Shown: piece by piece, positions 1 through 12,164 of the stretch | How the letters are laid out: each line of letters opens with the position of its first letter | Position numbering within the stretch: position 1 is the stretch's first letter | Origin: Verpa conica | Taxonomy: Eukaryota; Ascomycota; Pezizomycetes; Pezizales; Morchellaceae | Reading direction: 5' to 3' | NCBI GenBank assembly: GCA_033030425.1 | Contig: JAUFSD010000001.1 | Location: 868,001 to 932,000, forward strand | Length of the DNA stretch: 64,000 nucleotides | Made by a program: the position numbers and the translations under genes | The notes under the pieces: model-generated | Told to the model about the DNA's origin: nothing | Database searches by the model: none | Seen by the model: the letters and a program-made list of their open reading frames with translations, nothing else

Positions 1-852
1 CATCAATAAATGAACGTTCCTTGTCTGAGTCATAGTCTTCGTCCCGCGGGGGGGGGGGGCGGCGAGGCTGCTGTTGTCTCCTTCTGGCTTCTGTATCTCT
101 TACACTGTAATTCGCGCTCCCCCCTCCACCTCTTCCAGAACCCCTGTTACTACTAGCCCCAAAATGCTCAGCCAACTGCCTGGCATAAATTTCGTCTGCC
201 TCGAGCTGGTTCTGGGGAGTCGAAGTCATATACGAGGTGGTGGCCGAAGCACTAGGGTCTTGGTGTTGTTGCGAGTGCTCAGTATATATTTGAGCGAGGT
301 TGTAATCTAGATCTTTCTGTAATATTTTAGCTGAATGAAAAAATGAAATAGGTGATAAACTCACTTGGAGCGGCTGGTTACTGGGGCGTGGGGGTGGCCG
401 GGGAGGTTGAGGAGGACGTATTTCTTCTTCCACAACAGAAGGATCACTCATGCCTAAAGCATACTATGGTCAAAATTTCTCCTATATAATCTAGAGTATT
501 TTGCTAATATTGCTTACTTAACAATGCTGTGAATGCAGGTTCTATCTGGCCACCAGAGGCCACCAATACAGCACGCACAACAGCACCATCAATAGACGGG
601 AAAGCTTCTTGTAGGGTAGCTTGAGCCTGCTGATGGGGTGACATAGGACGAGGTGGCTTCGCTGGGAGTGATTCAGTATGTGTGACGGAGGTTTGGTTTA
701 GCGCTACACTAGAAGCCGTATCCTGGGTGGTAGCCATAAAATTTTCAGCCTGCGGAGGGTTAGAATAAGGGTTTATGATACTATCTATTTATAAAGAGCA
801 AGAAGCCTACCGAGGACTCCGCTAGGGGGTTTTCTGGATGTTCAGAGGCCAT
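1..852 (-). CDS. CUE-domain ubiquitin-binding protein, Cue5-like (3' end outside window)
   Basis: Four exons are visible: 852-811, 749-518, 453-365 and 316 to beyond position 1. The CUE domain lies in exon 2 (LQEAFPSIDGAVV...ALLS, with the FP and LL contacts that CUE domains use on ubiquitin). It is followed by a MSDPS linker, a proline-rich stretch (PPQPPRPPPRP) and a LEADEIYARQLAEHF helix typical of fungal Cue5 orthologues. In yeast Cue5 is a cytosolic ubiquitin-binding autophagy adaptor; that role is inherited knowledge, not seen here. The 42-nt first exon (MASEHPENPLAESS) is in frame and ends in a normal GT donor, so I start there rather than at the internal ATG at 737. A run of twelve C (sense) at 48-59 codes for prolines and keeps the frame into DEDYDSDKERSF. 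The gene is divergent from uL3m. Confidence 0.85.
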
Positions 853-1182
853 AGCGACTATGTACGAAAGTATACAAAGAGCTTTAGGATAATGATAGCC
901 TGAGCTGGTGAGGTGAGTGATGTTGAATATGTAGGGGGTGAAGGACGGTGAACGGCGGTCAAAGGCCTGAGAGGATATTGTATATCCCAAGTTATTTCTC
1001 GGAGGATCTAATTTCTGGTTTCTTGCGTGTCTAATGGTGTTGCTGGCCTGTGATGTATGCCGTCGTTGTTCTGCTCTTTCCCACTTAAGCGTTGCATTAC
1101 GTTGCCCCACCAACTTCCCCGCCAGATGCCAAGCCATTTCTTCTATTCACAGCCACATTCACAATAACGCCACATCCCACTA

Positions 1183-1294
1183 TACTAGCGATGCTGATAG
1201 ATCAGCCCGTCATGTGATTTATCTTTGGTGGTGAGATTATCTTTCTCACCGAAGATAAATCACATGACGGGCTGATCTATCGGCATCGCTAGTA
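1183..1294. repeat. Near-perfect foldback hairpin (112 bp)
   Basis: Left arm 1183-1236 and right arm 1244-1294 are reverse complements apart from two substitutions and a 3-bp gap, with a loop of about 7 nt. The ends read TACTAGCG...CGCTAGTA, so a TA target duplication is possible. The element sits in the divergent promoter between the CUE gene and uL3m, about 60 bp upstream of the uL3m ATG. The arms carry ATCACATGAC and GATA-type motifs. It is either a foldback MITE or a structured transcript element. Confidence 0.85.
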
Positions 1295-1355
1295 CATCAA
1301 GTCTAAAGCAAGAAACCCCCTTCTCTACAACCACCACTATATTAAACCAGAGACT

Positions 1356-2362
1356 ATGCTGCCTAGAGTACCAATTATCAAAATTATCACAGCCTGGAAG
1401 TTGCTGACGACTAGAATTTCTCTTCGACCTTACCCACCTTTCAATGTCAGTAATACCTCCCGGTTTTCTACCTCCGCGCAGATGGCTTTTGGTGGTGTAA
1501 AAATAAAAAGAGTCTCTTCCTCAACCTCTCCTACTCTTCTTGCCGCTTCTAAGGCGGCTGCGCTTGAGCGCCGCCGAGTTCCCCAGCGTATTGGCTCCCT
1601 TGCCATCAAGAAGGAAATGACGGCCATCTACCTTCCTAACGGTCGACGAATTCCTTGCACGGTCCTTCAACTCGACAGAGTCCAAGTCATGGCCCCCAGA
1701 ACTAAAAAGGAGCATGGCTACTGGGCTTGTCAAGTGGGTTTGGGTTGGAGGGCTCCAAAAAATATCACCAAACCGATGTTGGGGCATTATGAAAAATTTG
1801 GCGTTGCACCTAAGAAAAAAATCAGAGAATTTAGGGTGAAAGACGGGTCTGGTATTTTGGAGCCTGGGACAGTTATTAACGCTGATCACTTCATCGAGGG
1901 GCAGTATGTAGATATCTGGGCGAATTGCAAGGGAAAGGGCTTTGCGGGAGTATATTTCCAAAACACTCAAAACTTACGACCCCAGGAACTAATACTATCT
2001 TCTATAGGGAATGAAACGCCACGGCTGGGGCGGCCAGCCCGCTTCTCATGGTAACTCTTTAACCCATCGAGCAATGGGTTCCGCCGGCCAGTCCCAGGGC
2101 GGTGGTTCCCGTGTTTATCCGGGAAAGCGCATGGCCGGGAGAATGGGTGGGCACTCAAAAACCATCCAACACAGACAGGTCCTTAAAGTCGACCGGGAAC
2201 TAGGTGTGATCTTAATAAATGGTGAGCACAGAAAGTAAACAGAAGGCTCCTATCAATTAACATCATCTAGGACCCGTTCCCGGGCCAAAGGGTGGCATCG
2301 TCAGTATTCAAGATACAATCCACAAGCCCTCACCAGTTATCCCAGATAAAACTATCTCGTAG
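1356..2362 (+). CDS. Mitochondrial large ribosomal subunit protein uL3m
   Basis: Exons 1356-1949, 2008-2221 and 2271-2362 join to a 299-residue protein. It starts with a basic, Ser/Arg-rich presequence (about residues 1-42) that suits mitochondrial import. The body carries the uL3 signatures: GMKRHGWGGQPASHG followed by THRAMGSAGQ, then PGKRMAGRMG, and near the end GPVPGPKGG. uL3m (yeast Mrpl9) binds 23S-type rRNA near the peptidyl-transferase centre of the mitoribosome. Introns are 58 and 49 bp with GT...AG ends. The last exon (31 codons) is too short for an ORF scan but completes the conserved PGPKGGIV tail. The gene is convergent with XPO1. Confidence 0.95.
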
Positions 2363-2882
2363 TTTATAGGCACTAATATGCCTAAATTTTATGTAATATA
2401 TCTCTTTGAACAGTGATGTTTTTTTCTATAATCACTCAAGGCTTGCTCACTGTATCCTATAGAAATATGGAAAACATGCTTCTATACTCATTGACACAGA
2501 GCGTCTAGCAAATTTTTGCGAAAATCCCTGATCTGGCAGCTATTTCTTTTTGCGGAGAGAATGTCCCATAAAACCGATATAAAGGGGGTCCAAGCGAAAA
2601 TACGAGCCTAAGACTACAATTTTCTAGGAAACTGTCCCCGAAATTTCCTGTTTAAGATATAAAGAATAGAGAAACAATGAAAGACAGAAACAGAACACTT
2701 GAGTTTTGGCATTGGCTAGATAAATGAGCAACAGCACCGTCTAGATGAGTGCTTTACCATCAATCCCACCACCACCCCTCTGCCCAATCATTAGCACTAT
2801 CTTTTGGACCCAACTTGATCCGGCGAGGCCCAGGTTGTAATGACCCCTGCTCTCTTTCACCATTTGTATGACACCCACTAAG
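2363..2882. other. Convergent 3' intergenic spacer
   Basis: Between the stop codons of uL3m and XPO1. AT-rich, with no ORF or repeat that I can support. Confidence 0.6.
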
Positions 2883-5800
2883 TCATAGTTCAACGTCATC
2901 CATCTCACTAGGCTTCATCAACCCACCAACCTTCATAGCCTTCTCTCTTTCCGCCCGCCTTGCTTCTTCGGCAGCAATTTCTCGATCTTCAGCAAACAAT
3001 TCGGTGTTATCCCCTGCAGAGAATTCTTTCAGCTGAATTAAGAAGTCACGGAGATTAAGTTTAAACTTCGGAAGATCATTGTTTAGAGTAAAGAGGCCAT
3101 CCACGAAGATCTTAACCTGGGTTCTGTAAGAGAAAAAAATAATTAGTTTACTGCTAACTGTGATATATGATGTGAAATCTTGAATAACTTACGGTTGGAG
3201 GTGAGGGAATGCGTTCCGAAGAAGTCCTGCTACGTATTCCCGCAAAAACTGCGAGTTTGTGGTGCCTGCAGGTGCCTGGTCAGGAGTGTAGAGTGGTGTT
3301 TGGACCTTTCCAGAATCTACGAAGTAGAACATTCTAGACAAAAGTAGAGCTTGTAATTTAAACCCTTTAAATCCGTTAGTGGCTATTTACCTCATATTGT
3401 AAGGTTTTAGACTAACCGGCTTTGTGGTCTGCATCTGTGAGGACAAAGAAAATATCCTGCAAGATAGGAATAAAAAACTGTTGGAAAAATGCGCTCGCGG
3501 TCTGAGAATCCGTCTCAGCAATATTATTGATCAGCTCAATGCACATGTTCAGACCAGCTGCTTCAACTTCTCTATTGTCGTGTTTGCTTGCCCATAAGCA
3601 AGCGTCAATAACAAACTTGAATTGCCGATTGTCAAGTTTGAGCAATGCTACAAAATTCATTAGCAGGTCGATTCCCTATTTTACTATTCATTAGGGTTTT
3701 ATAACGCGTACCAGGAAAGCAATTCAAATTAATAGCTCTCAGAAGCTTAAAGAACTCCACTCGGTGCTCTGGATATTCCGAAAAGTCCTTATTAATCATA
3801 TCGAGTGTGCACTCAAAAACGTTTTCCATGATGATCGGAATCTTGTCTTCCATCAAGCCGTGTAACTTGCTGATGATAGTTGACATAACATTCAAGACCT
3901 CCGCATCCCGAGCGTCTGGCACATTCCGATTATAATCTACCAATATGGCATCCAGAAGAGGCGGGACAATATTATTGTTAACCATCTCCAGATCATCGGC
4001 CTTCTGCACATAAGTCTCGATTAGTTTCAAGATTTCCTTCTTTACGGTACGGAGGCCGCGGATACGAGGCATTTTTGGCGCAATGGGACCTTACGTATAA
4101 CATTAGTGATAAGCGTAGATTCACGGAAGCTTCTGCAACTTACCATCCCTAGCCACACCTTCAGAAACCATTTGGCTGACAGCACGATACATTGACAACA
4201 TATCCATGTAGATACGGCCAATCTGGGGGTAGAAATAGCTCCCAATCGATGTACAGGCTGCGACGTTTGTCTTCATAATATTACCGATTATCTTGACCGT
4301 CTCCGTATTATCAAGAATACTAGGATCTTGTGTAGCCTGTCCGATAATAGCATCCCACTATACAAAAAGGATTAGTTCCCTAGTGATTGAGGGTAGATCA
4401 AGGAAATTCCCTACTGCTTGGTTTGGAAGACCCATTAATTCTTGAATCAAGCGCTCCTGGATGCCTGACTGCCCTTGTGCACTAATCATATAGCCACATG
4501 CCTCATAGAATGTATGAACCTGTTGCGGTGATAAGTCACGCGTTATTGTCTGCATAGTTCGCACAATTTCATCGATAAATGGCTCAGTTTCTCCAGGTTG
4601 TAAAGCCACAAAATGACGGCGACACTTTTGGGCTATCTTGATAAATGTATCGCAAGCCATATCCTGAACACCTTTGAAAGTGTCAACAAGAAAAATCCCA
4701 AATCCCAAGGCTTATAATACATACCCTCATGTGTCTCATGCATGAACTCAAAGAGTTTATTCACTACCGTCTTCAAAAATTTCCAGTGTGCCTTCAAGAA
4801 CCTAGGATATTGTCCAACAATATACATGATATTAGAGGCCACAACAGCTTTGTTGTCCTTTCCACGTTTCATCTCGGTGAGCCCAAGAAGGTCCTTGATT
4901 ACCGTAACCAGAAATCGTTTCTCGGTTTCTTCGTTCATGGCGCCTGAGATAGACCCGATTGCCCAGCATAGAGTATTACAATTGGCCCATGACCATTCAG
5001 ATCCATCGACTTGTTTAGCCAACTTTTCAGACATGATGTTTTCCGTGTCCACTACATCCAGGTGAGTGAGGTACACTAAGCATTCCCGAGTTGCCTTGTA
5101 TAGCTGGATTGTATCACTCTCCTTAACAAATTCACGGACAATCTCTCCTTCATCATTCTCCACGATCAAGACCTTTCTAAAGTCAGTAATAAATCGAAGA
5201 TTATAGCACTTCTTATAAAATGTAAACCAACCTCTTCTGGTCTAACCATCCTTTCGATCATAACTTGCCTCAAGTTCGATAGTACATCCGTATACATATG
5301 TTTTCTTAAAGGAAAGTTCGCGTGTAAATTTGGGTGAAGGGCACCTCCTCCACTAGCCAATCCTGCAGCACCAATTTGCCCCATGCTGAGAAGAGGGTTG
5401 ATGTCAGTGATTGGCAGTGATTGCATTTCTTCATAAAGCTCCTGGACGAGCTTATTCCAGTACTCGAGACAGATTTTGAAAATCTCACGATCTTCAATCT
5501 GTGAGATACGGATAAGATAGAAATGTGAATGGGTAAGGTAATCTTTGTTTGGCAGATTCTCAATGAGCTAAATTAATCCAAGTTATCAATACCACTGATA
5601 ATTTATAAAAATAGAAAGAAAAAGTGCACGAGACATACCTTAAGGTGGGGAGTGAAAAAATTGCAGATGAATAACGCCAGGTTTTGGATAAACTCTTGAT
5701 CTCTATTGTTGCTTGACGGGTAAACATAACGAAGATCGGTTGACAAAGGAACAATCTTTGAAACTGTTGTCATGACACTAGTAAACATCTCGACCAACTT

Positions 5801-6837
5801 CTCATCATATTGATACTGGTTGACCTGAAGACCTCCAATCTCAGTCAAACACTTCATAGTAACGTTTCGAAACTCAGGTTGTTCCAAAAACCGTGTGCGA
5901 AGAGTTTCAATAATTGGAGTCTCAAAGATATAACCTAAAGGAATCCAGTTCAGAAAGCGTAGCAGTGTTTCCAGTGTGGCCTTGATAAGACTTGGCTGTT
6001 CTGCCATTTGTAATACCTCAGAACAAAGCTGAAAGATAGAAGAAAATTCCTGGCACATAGTCGTCTTCAAGTTTTTGGTCTTAGACTGTGTCATCTGTTC
6101 TGCCGAGAAATCAAAAACCTCTTCTGAAAGCAACCGAAGAATAGCCATGTTGTTTTCACAGATGGAAAGATTACTACGGCACGAGCTGATTATCTCGTTG
6201 ATAAAATCAGGCCAGTCGTGGGGCCAGTCTTGCTTCAGTATTGACACCAAAACTAGATTCAGCTTATTGATCAGGATTCTCTGTTGATGCAGGCTTTCCG
6301 GTGAAGATGAGGCCTGGATTATGAAGCCAACAACGAAATTCCGGATCCCTATAGTAGCTATATTTAGTCCTAAATCCAACAAATATTTCTTTGCTACAGT
6401 AATCTTAACTCACCTTGCCGCTGTTCCTTTGGCAGAATCTTCCATCGAGTCTGAATAACGTTGTCGAGAACCTGCAGCCCAAGAACTAGTCGGATTAGTG
6501 ATATGAACAAAGAAATCAGGGAAGACGCGCTTACACTTCGTTTGGGGATAATTTGCAGATTCTAGTAGCTTATCTACCAATATCCATGAATCTGGGTTCT
6601 CACGAAACTAAAAAAATCAAAAAAATTAGCGCCGTGTAAAAACAAAACTTAGGAACTACCCCCATAGAAATACCTGATTTAAAACTAGTTGCGCGTTTTT
6701 GTGCTATAGCGATAGTCAGAAATTATATAGTAAAAATAAAGAGCGCAACACAGAAGAAAAGAGCTCACATCCGGACCCCTTCCTTCATAGAAAGTGCGGA
6801 CGTGCTTATCCAACTCCTCGATAGAGATAGCAGCCAT
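2883..6837 (-). CDS. Exportin-1 / CRM1, nuclear export receptor
   Basis: Thirteen exons in order: 6837-6769, 6703-6674, 6607-6535, 6485-6414, 6348-5639, 5567-5232, 5172-4725, 4671-4415, 4357-4144, 4089-3712, 3647-3417, 3364-3193, 3123-2883. All phases agree and give 1,076 residues, the usual CRM1 length. CRM1 with RanGTP exports proteins that carry leucine-rich signals. Visible are the N-terminal importin-beta region ([19 protein letters not shown]), the conserved groove region ([43 protein letters not shown]) and the acidic C-terminal tail (SEMDDVEL). At the groove position where human CRM1 has Cys528, the target of leptomycin B, this protein has Thr529 ([11 protein letters not shown]; codon 4878-4876), as in budding yeast. 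The start ATG at 6837 ([19 protein letters not shown]) fits fungal orthologues. Confidence 0.97.
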
Positions 6838-7717
6838 ATCTGTGCTCTTGTCCGGACCTAGGCGAAGAGGTTTTCCAGAGCTTAGATAGAAGCAGCCAAT
6901 CAGCAGTATATGCCTAGATCCCAAAAACAGTTCGAATTGTCCGACTTCTAGGGGTTAGCGTTTGATAGAGATGGCGGGGTAGGAAGAGGATCTAAGACCA
7001 CATTAGGGTTTGAGTAAAAGCAGCGATGACCCTTCAGTCATACTTACATGTAAAGTTTCCTGTGACTTAGATATACAAAAGACGTAGAACCTTTGTAAAA
7101 AGAATTGTAAAGAGCAGGCAAAGGTAGAGAGGAGCGGGCTGCAGGAAGATGAATAAAGGGCGGGGCGGCTGGCCTGTATTCGTCATGGGCTGAGTCAGCC
7201 TCCGCCTCCAGCACATCGCAAGAGCCCCAAAGATGGTTTGTACCACATATACTTCGGGGGGCCGCCATTGGCAGATGTATTCACTTAGGGAATTGAGAGC
7301 AGTGAGCTATGCTCGAGTGATATAATCTACCAACCTAACGCAACCATACAACCTTTAATCTCTATATATGTATTTTGTTTTTTTAATTCATGCGCATGAG
7401 GGTTTCTCCACCCAATAGATATATCCTGTCATATATATTCCTTGCAAACGCTATTCATTGTTCGGGTTTCAGCTACTACTAAAGTTTACTTAACCTTCCT
7501 TAAACCCTTCAAGGCTACTTGGTCGCTTTCGTTCAACTATCGATAAATTTCGGGGGCCAGCTTGAAAGAAAGCTCATACCGGGTGACACACTGTGATTAC
7601 CACTGTGGTTGGCTGGGCTGCACATAATTTACCCACTATATCTGCCAATCTATTCGTAGGATAAGATAGAGGCTTTGGGACTTTAAGTACTCCCAACAAT
7701 ATACTTTACTATACGCC
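6838..7717. other. Noncoding region upstream of XPO1
   Basis: Promoter side of XPO1. Short ORFs here have no recognisable protein features. I see no repeat. Confidence 0.5.
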
Positions 7718-7948
7718 TATACTCGCGCGTTAATTAATAACTCGGAATCTTCATAGCCACAACACCAAAACACCATCAAAAACACCTAGTAAATAGGCTC
7801 CAAATGTAGCTAAGACTAGCTAATATCTGCTTGAAGTACAAATTAGAATGCTATAGGTTCTCACTAGCTTTCTCGTTGTTATTACACCACTATACACATT
7901 TTGGTGGTTGTAACCCCATTCCGAGTTATTAATTAACGCGCGAGTATA
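7718..7948. mobile_element. MITE with about 31-bp terminal inverted repeats
   Basis: The ends TATACTCGCGCGTTAATTAA and TTAATTAACGCGCGAGTATA are perfect inverses that extend to about 31 bp (7718-7748 and 7918-7948), with TA at both flanks. The 231-bp interior is noncoding and AT-rich. Size and structure fit a nonautonomous Tc1/mariner-type element. Confidence 0.85.
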
Positions 7949-8628
7949 GTAATAGGTAACAATAGTTATGTACTACTAGGGTTTTCGATGTAAGCATTTG
8001 GCCCAATTGATATATGTACTTAGAAGATCCATGTAATATGCGTGTATTATGGGTACTCCTAGTTGTAAGGGTCTGTAAACGGTGTTTCGATAGCTATAGG
8101 TATGCATATTCGTACGTGCGCAATATATACAAGTAGTAACTGGTATTTCCTAGCCCGCAGAGGTTTGAAACGACAAATCCCCCTACTGTTAAGTCAGTAC
8201 ATACAAACACCTAGCGATTATGTATAAGGGCGCTAAGAACTCTCCCCACTAGATAGGGGTTGCCTCTAGGTAGCTACGGTCGGGGCTTAGGCTGAGACGC
8301 TTTCTATGTAGTTTGGACTATTAAGCCCGGGTCTTCGGCGGGAAGGTACTTGAGGCATGGATCTGGGCGGAATATCTCAACTCCCGTAAGAAGAGAGTAC
8401 AGTGTTATTATAATGACTGAGGATTTCCTGTGAAGGGAGTGAACAGTGCGTACATTGCAATACGTAGACAGAAACATGACATCCGAGCCACCTCAGCCTC
8501 TAACGGTAATGATATTACCGAACGTGAGGTTGTAGGGATCGGGGGTCGCAACAAGTATTTTGGGCTAACAGCCCGTCTAAAACACGTTTACTCTAATCTC
8601 AATTGGGGATTGGGCAAATATAAATATA
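7949..8628. other. Noncoding spacer between MITEs
   Basis: No supportable ORF. Ordinary low-complexity intergenic sequence. Confidence 0.5.
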
Positions 8629-8812
8629 CAGTCACACCTCGCTATAAGAAACCTCGTTATAAGAAAAACCTTGCTGTAAGAAACTTTTTCCAGGTCAATT
8701 CTGATTTTTCTACACCAAATTTACCCTTGCTATAAGGGATATCTTCGGAAAACTTGCTATAAGAAACGAAATCGGCTGAGTTCTTGGCGTTTCTTATAGC
8801 GAGGTGCAACTG
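8629..8812. mobile_element. Pogo-like MITE, copy 1 (184 bp)
   Basis: Ends are CAGTCACACCTCGCTATAAG and CTTATAGCGAGGTGCAACTG. Both sides carry a TA duplication (8627-8628 and 8813-8814). Pogo-family termini also start with CAGT and insert at TA. The TTGCTATAAG end motif recurs inside. A second copy lies at 13,525. Confidence 0.9.
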
Positions 8813-8834
8813 TATATAATTATGAACTTAGCTA

Positions 8835-9025
8835 CCGTAGGGACTCGTGGTATAGAGACCGTTGCCTAGAGACCGTCTTGCTAAACTATACCTACTAGGG
8901 GCAAAATAACACGTCAAGAAGTGGTCAAACCCTCTGAATACAGCACAATCTCAATTAGTATAGTATACTCGTATTTCTTGTAGCCCGCGGTGTCGGCACG
9001 GTCTCTATCCCACGAGTCCCTACGG
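8835..9025. mobile_element. MITE with about 30-bp inverted repeats
   Basis: CCGTAGGGACTCGTGG at the left end returns inverted at the right end (CCACGAGTCCCTACGG), followed by a matching TAGAGACCGT segment. The 191-bp interior is noncoding. It lies only 22 bp from the pogo-like MITE. Confidence 0.8.
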
Positions 9026-10135
9026 CATCAGTCTTCGCGCATGCCGAGAAGGGTGGGGAGAAGAGGGGGGAGAAAGAGAACAATATATACAGATTAAGAG
9101 AAGACGATACAGGAGCACTATTTCTAAGAGGTGATTACAGCAATTTGCGAGGAGTGCTAGGACCCACTGACTAGGCTGCCAAGTATCGCAATTTCCGCAG
9201 GAAGGGAACCTCGACCCGTTCAGTGCTGTCTTTTTCCAATCCTTGCTGGTTCCCCCTTTCGCATTCCTCATCTCGACGGCTCGCATGGCCTCCTTTGCAG
9301 TAAACAGGGTTCCCGTGTACCTGCGCCTGTCCCTCAAGCGATGGAACCCCGATGCAGGATGCAGCGACGTGCGTGGGAGCGTTTTAACACCCAGTCTTTT
9401 GGTGTGGAAGGAAGAAGAAAGCCCAAAGAGGCAGAAAGGAAGGGGACCTCCATGTTTCCTGTTCCTGTGAACTGGGCCAATCTCTCCACAGCCGCCGGCG
9501 GGCGGACTGTCTCATATTCGGACCAGACAGTCAGTTCCTCCCTCATCTAGTTAATCCTTTCCTTCTCAATCTTCTCTGTACCTCTCCTTTCCTCTGATTG
9601 TTTTCCACCCTCCTCCACCCTCTTTCCCCGCCCTTTCTCTCCTCTTCTTACATCCCTTTCCACCACCACATCGTCGGGCTCGCCAGACAGAGGCTCTCTA
9701 GTCAGAACATCTACGCTGCTCTTTGGTCAGCAAGCCTCTATCAGTCACTCTTTTGACCCACACGTTTACAGAACTTTCTCCCCATCCTCACTACAGTCGT
9801 TCTTTATTCTCCCCGTGCCAATTGCACTATTATATGAATTTCTTTCAGTATTTTCGCTACCTTACGTCCAGCTCATCGTTTCGATTAATTCGTAAATATT
9901 ACTTCACCTAGATCAAAGCAACAAACATTATTTTTACTATTGCTACAGCTTCGATTGCGCACAATTATCGCCCGGAATATTCTATACATAATATATCTTA
10001 GTTTGGTAGCGTTATAACCATCTGTCAAGATAGTTAGAAAATAGATATACCCCGAGGTCAGTATTGATGGTCAGTCATTGTTATAGTGATATAGGTCTGA
10101 CATGTAAACTTGAGTGCCATTTAGCTTAATCCACC
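9026..10135. promoter_or_regulatory. Upstream region with pyrimidine-rich tract
   Basis: Leader region of the membrane-protein gene at 10,136. A strongly C/T-rich strand runs from about 9,550 to 9,690, a common fungal promoter feature. The start context CCACCATGC is good. The ORFs in this stretch have no recognisable features. Confidence 0.4.
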
Positions 10136-12164
10136 ATGCATACTCACGGGCACCACCGTTGGCATGAGCTCGTGCGTCGAAAAGCTACAGCTGCACCTGC
10201 TGTTTTCAATGAGATGGCTACCGCATCCCTCCAGAAGCGTGCAACTACAACCTCCGCTTCGACAGATGCGACTTGTACGAAGGGCGATACATCTGCACGG
10301 TGCGAACTACCAGCTAGTGCCACCAACTCAACACTCCCAATTTTATTGGGTGCAATGTGAGTACTACAATATATACCTCTGAATTTATTCAAAGCTGACA
10401 TGTGCCAGGGTCCCAATTTTCATTGCATGTCTGGTTTTGGTCTACCTCCATCGTAGACACACCCAGAAACTGGCGAAAGAAGATGCTATGGACAAGACAA
10501 AAAGCATGGATTTTGGCATGGAGTTTAGCGGGGGTACACGTTCTAAGATACCTGCGGCTCATCTTGCAGTTGGTGAAAAATCAGATAGCCGTAGTCGTCG
10601 TCAAGTTTCGCTGGATATCGATGTTGCATCCCCATATCTTCTTCCCGCTGGGCTTCATAACTCACACGATACTTTACACACATTAGATGCAAGTGGTAAT
10701 GATAGATATGGGCGCCCCATGACTGCGGGGAGGGACTCATCAATCTATGCACATTCATTGAGACAAGACGACAGTCCTGATGGTTCACAATTAAGTATGA
10801 ATGGGGGGCTACTAAGTGGGGCTTCACCTATGTCAATGTCTACACCTCCTCCACGACAGGCTTCCCTACCCAACTCTCCTCGCAGTGTTCCACAAATCAG
10901 TGTCCCATCACCAGCTGCTATGAAGTCACCTATTCCAGGATTGCCTTCAAGCCCTCGAGCCGGGCTTCCTATGCGTCGAGTTGAGGAAGAAAGTTTTTCA
11001 AAACGAATCGAGGTGGAGCAACCAATTCCCCAACAGCCAACTAAGAATATTCCTTCTGCACTCCAGATTGGCACGTCAGAGCAACAGTTCCCTCAAATAG
11101 ATATCCAGTTTGATTTAACTGAACCTTCTAGACCGATTTCAAATGATCAAAGCGAGTATGGCGAAGGGCCTCAGTTTCGTCTATCCATGGCATCTGAGCA
11201 GAGCGAAATGGAAGATACTGCTCAGAACCAAGCAACTGGCCGGAAGAGCTTGGCTCCAGGAGCCTTTGAAGACCGCAGGCTTTCTATTGGATTCCGTCCG
11301 CTCCCCCCAGAAGGCACGGCCGATGAGAATGCAGAGGAACGTGCAATGCGCATTAGATCTTTTTACAAGGAGTATTTTGAAGATACTTCTCCTGCCCCTC
11401 CAATGCCTACACAACCTAGAATCAACCGCCAAGACGATCACCATGGGGAGTATCACGACGATAGCGTTGCGGTCTACGATCAAGAGACTGGTAGATTTGT
11501 GATACCTGGGGCAAAGCCTTTTGCGGAAGCCCCTACCCGACGTGCAATGACCCCTCCTCCCCGGATGCCCCCAAGGTTTGGAGGGCCCCCACCAAGGAAT
11601 GGATCTGCTGCTAGTGGTCGCTTCATGCCACCAGCCCCGCGGTCTTTTTCATCTGCTAGTGGGCGAATGGGTCCTGGTGGGCCCCCCCCCCAAAGGAAAC
11701 CAATAGCCCCTCCTGCGCCACTTCATCTTCTACCTACACCTTCTATGTTGAAGGAGGATGCATTCGCTTCGCCAATTATGTTTGCGCCTGCGTCAAGAAT
11801 CCCCGGGGATGGTTCAGAATCGCCCAGTCTTCGTGGGGGTCTCCGCCCCTACTCACCTAGTGTATCTCCGCATGTACCGCTCGCATCTGCCTTTGATGAG
11901 CTCTCTCTGCTTCCAAACCCACATAGCCTTAGAAATTCTTCTACCTTCACTGGGCTTGATTTCGCTCCTCCACGCAAGTTCAAGGACGATGGTGTAATGA
12001 GTGATGCTGGGAGTATAAGGAGCAACAATAGTGGTATATCAGCACAGCAGATTCAAAATATCAGAAACGGAGCATACCGTGTATCACGCATTCCTCAAGA
12101 AGTTGTACCAGCCAAGGATGCAATAGTATCGAATCTCAAGCCTACCTGGGATATGCGGAAGTAA
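10136..12164 (+). CDS. Uncharacterised single-pass membrane protein with proline-rich cytosolic tail
   Basis: Exons 10136-10356 and 10409-12164 give 658 residues. The 52-bp intron falls inside the membrane segment. A short His/Ser/Thr-rich N-terminal part (starting MHTHGHHRWHE, with a VRRK and a KR site, and a Cys pair at TCTKG/RCEL) is followed by one transmembrane helix at about residues 65-87 (STLPILLGAMVPIFIACLVLVYLH). After basic HRRHTQK comes a tail of about 570 residues, rich in Pro, Ser and Arg, with MDFGMEF, several PPPR/PPRMPPR runs and ASGRM repeats. I do not recognise an enzymatic domain. The architecture (short ectodomain, one helix, disordered tail with SH3-type proline motifs) suggests a sensor or scaffold at the cell surface; that is inference. 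Confidence 0.8.

Noticed and set aside
781..1137. 118-codon minus-strand ORF as a separate gene
   Set aside because: Only its last part (MASEHPENPLAESS) is used, as the first exon of the CUE gene; the rest is upstream sequence.
4876..4878. First thought that the Cys in [12 protein letters not shown] is the leptomycin target
   Set aside because: Counting back from the FEF motif (Glu571/Phe572 in human numbering) places the target at the Thr in [10 protein letters not shown] instead.
8430..8735. 101-codon ORF across the pogo-like MITE
   Set aside because: Half of it lies in the MITE terminal repeats and the rest has no recognisable feature.
9020..9337. 105-codon minus-strand ORF with several charged residues
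   Set aside because: It overlaps a MITE end and a promoter region and shows no family motif or splice-joined continuation.
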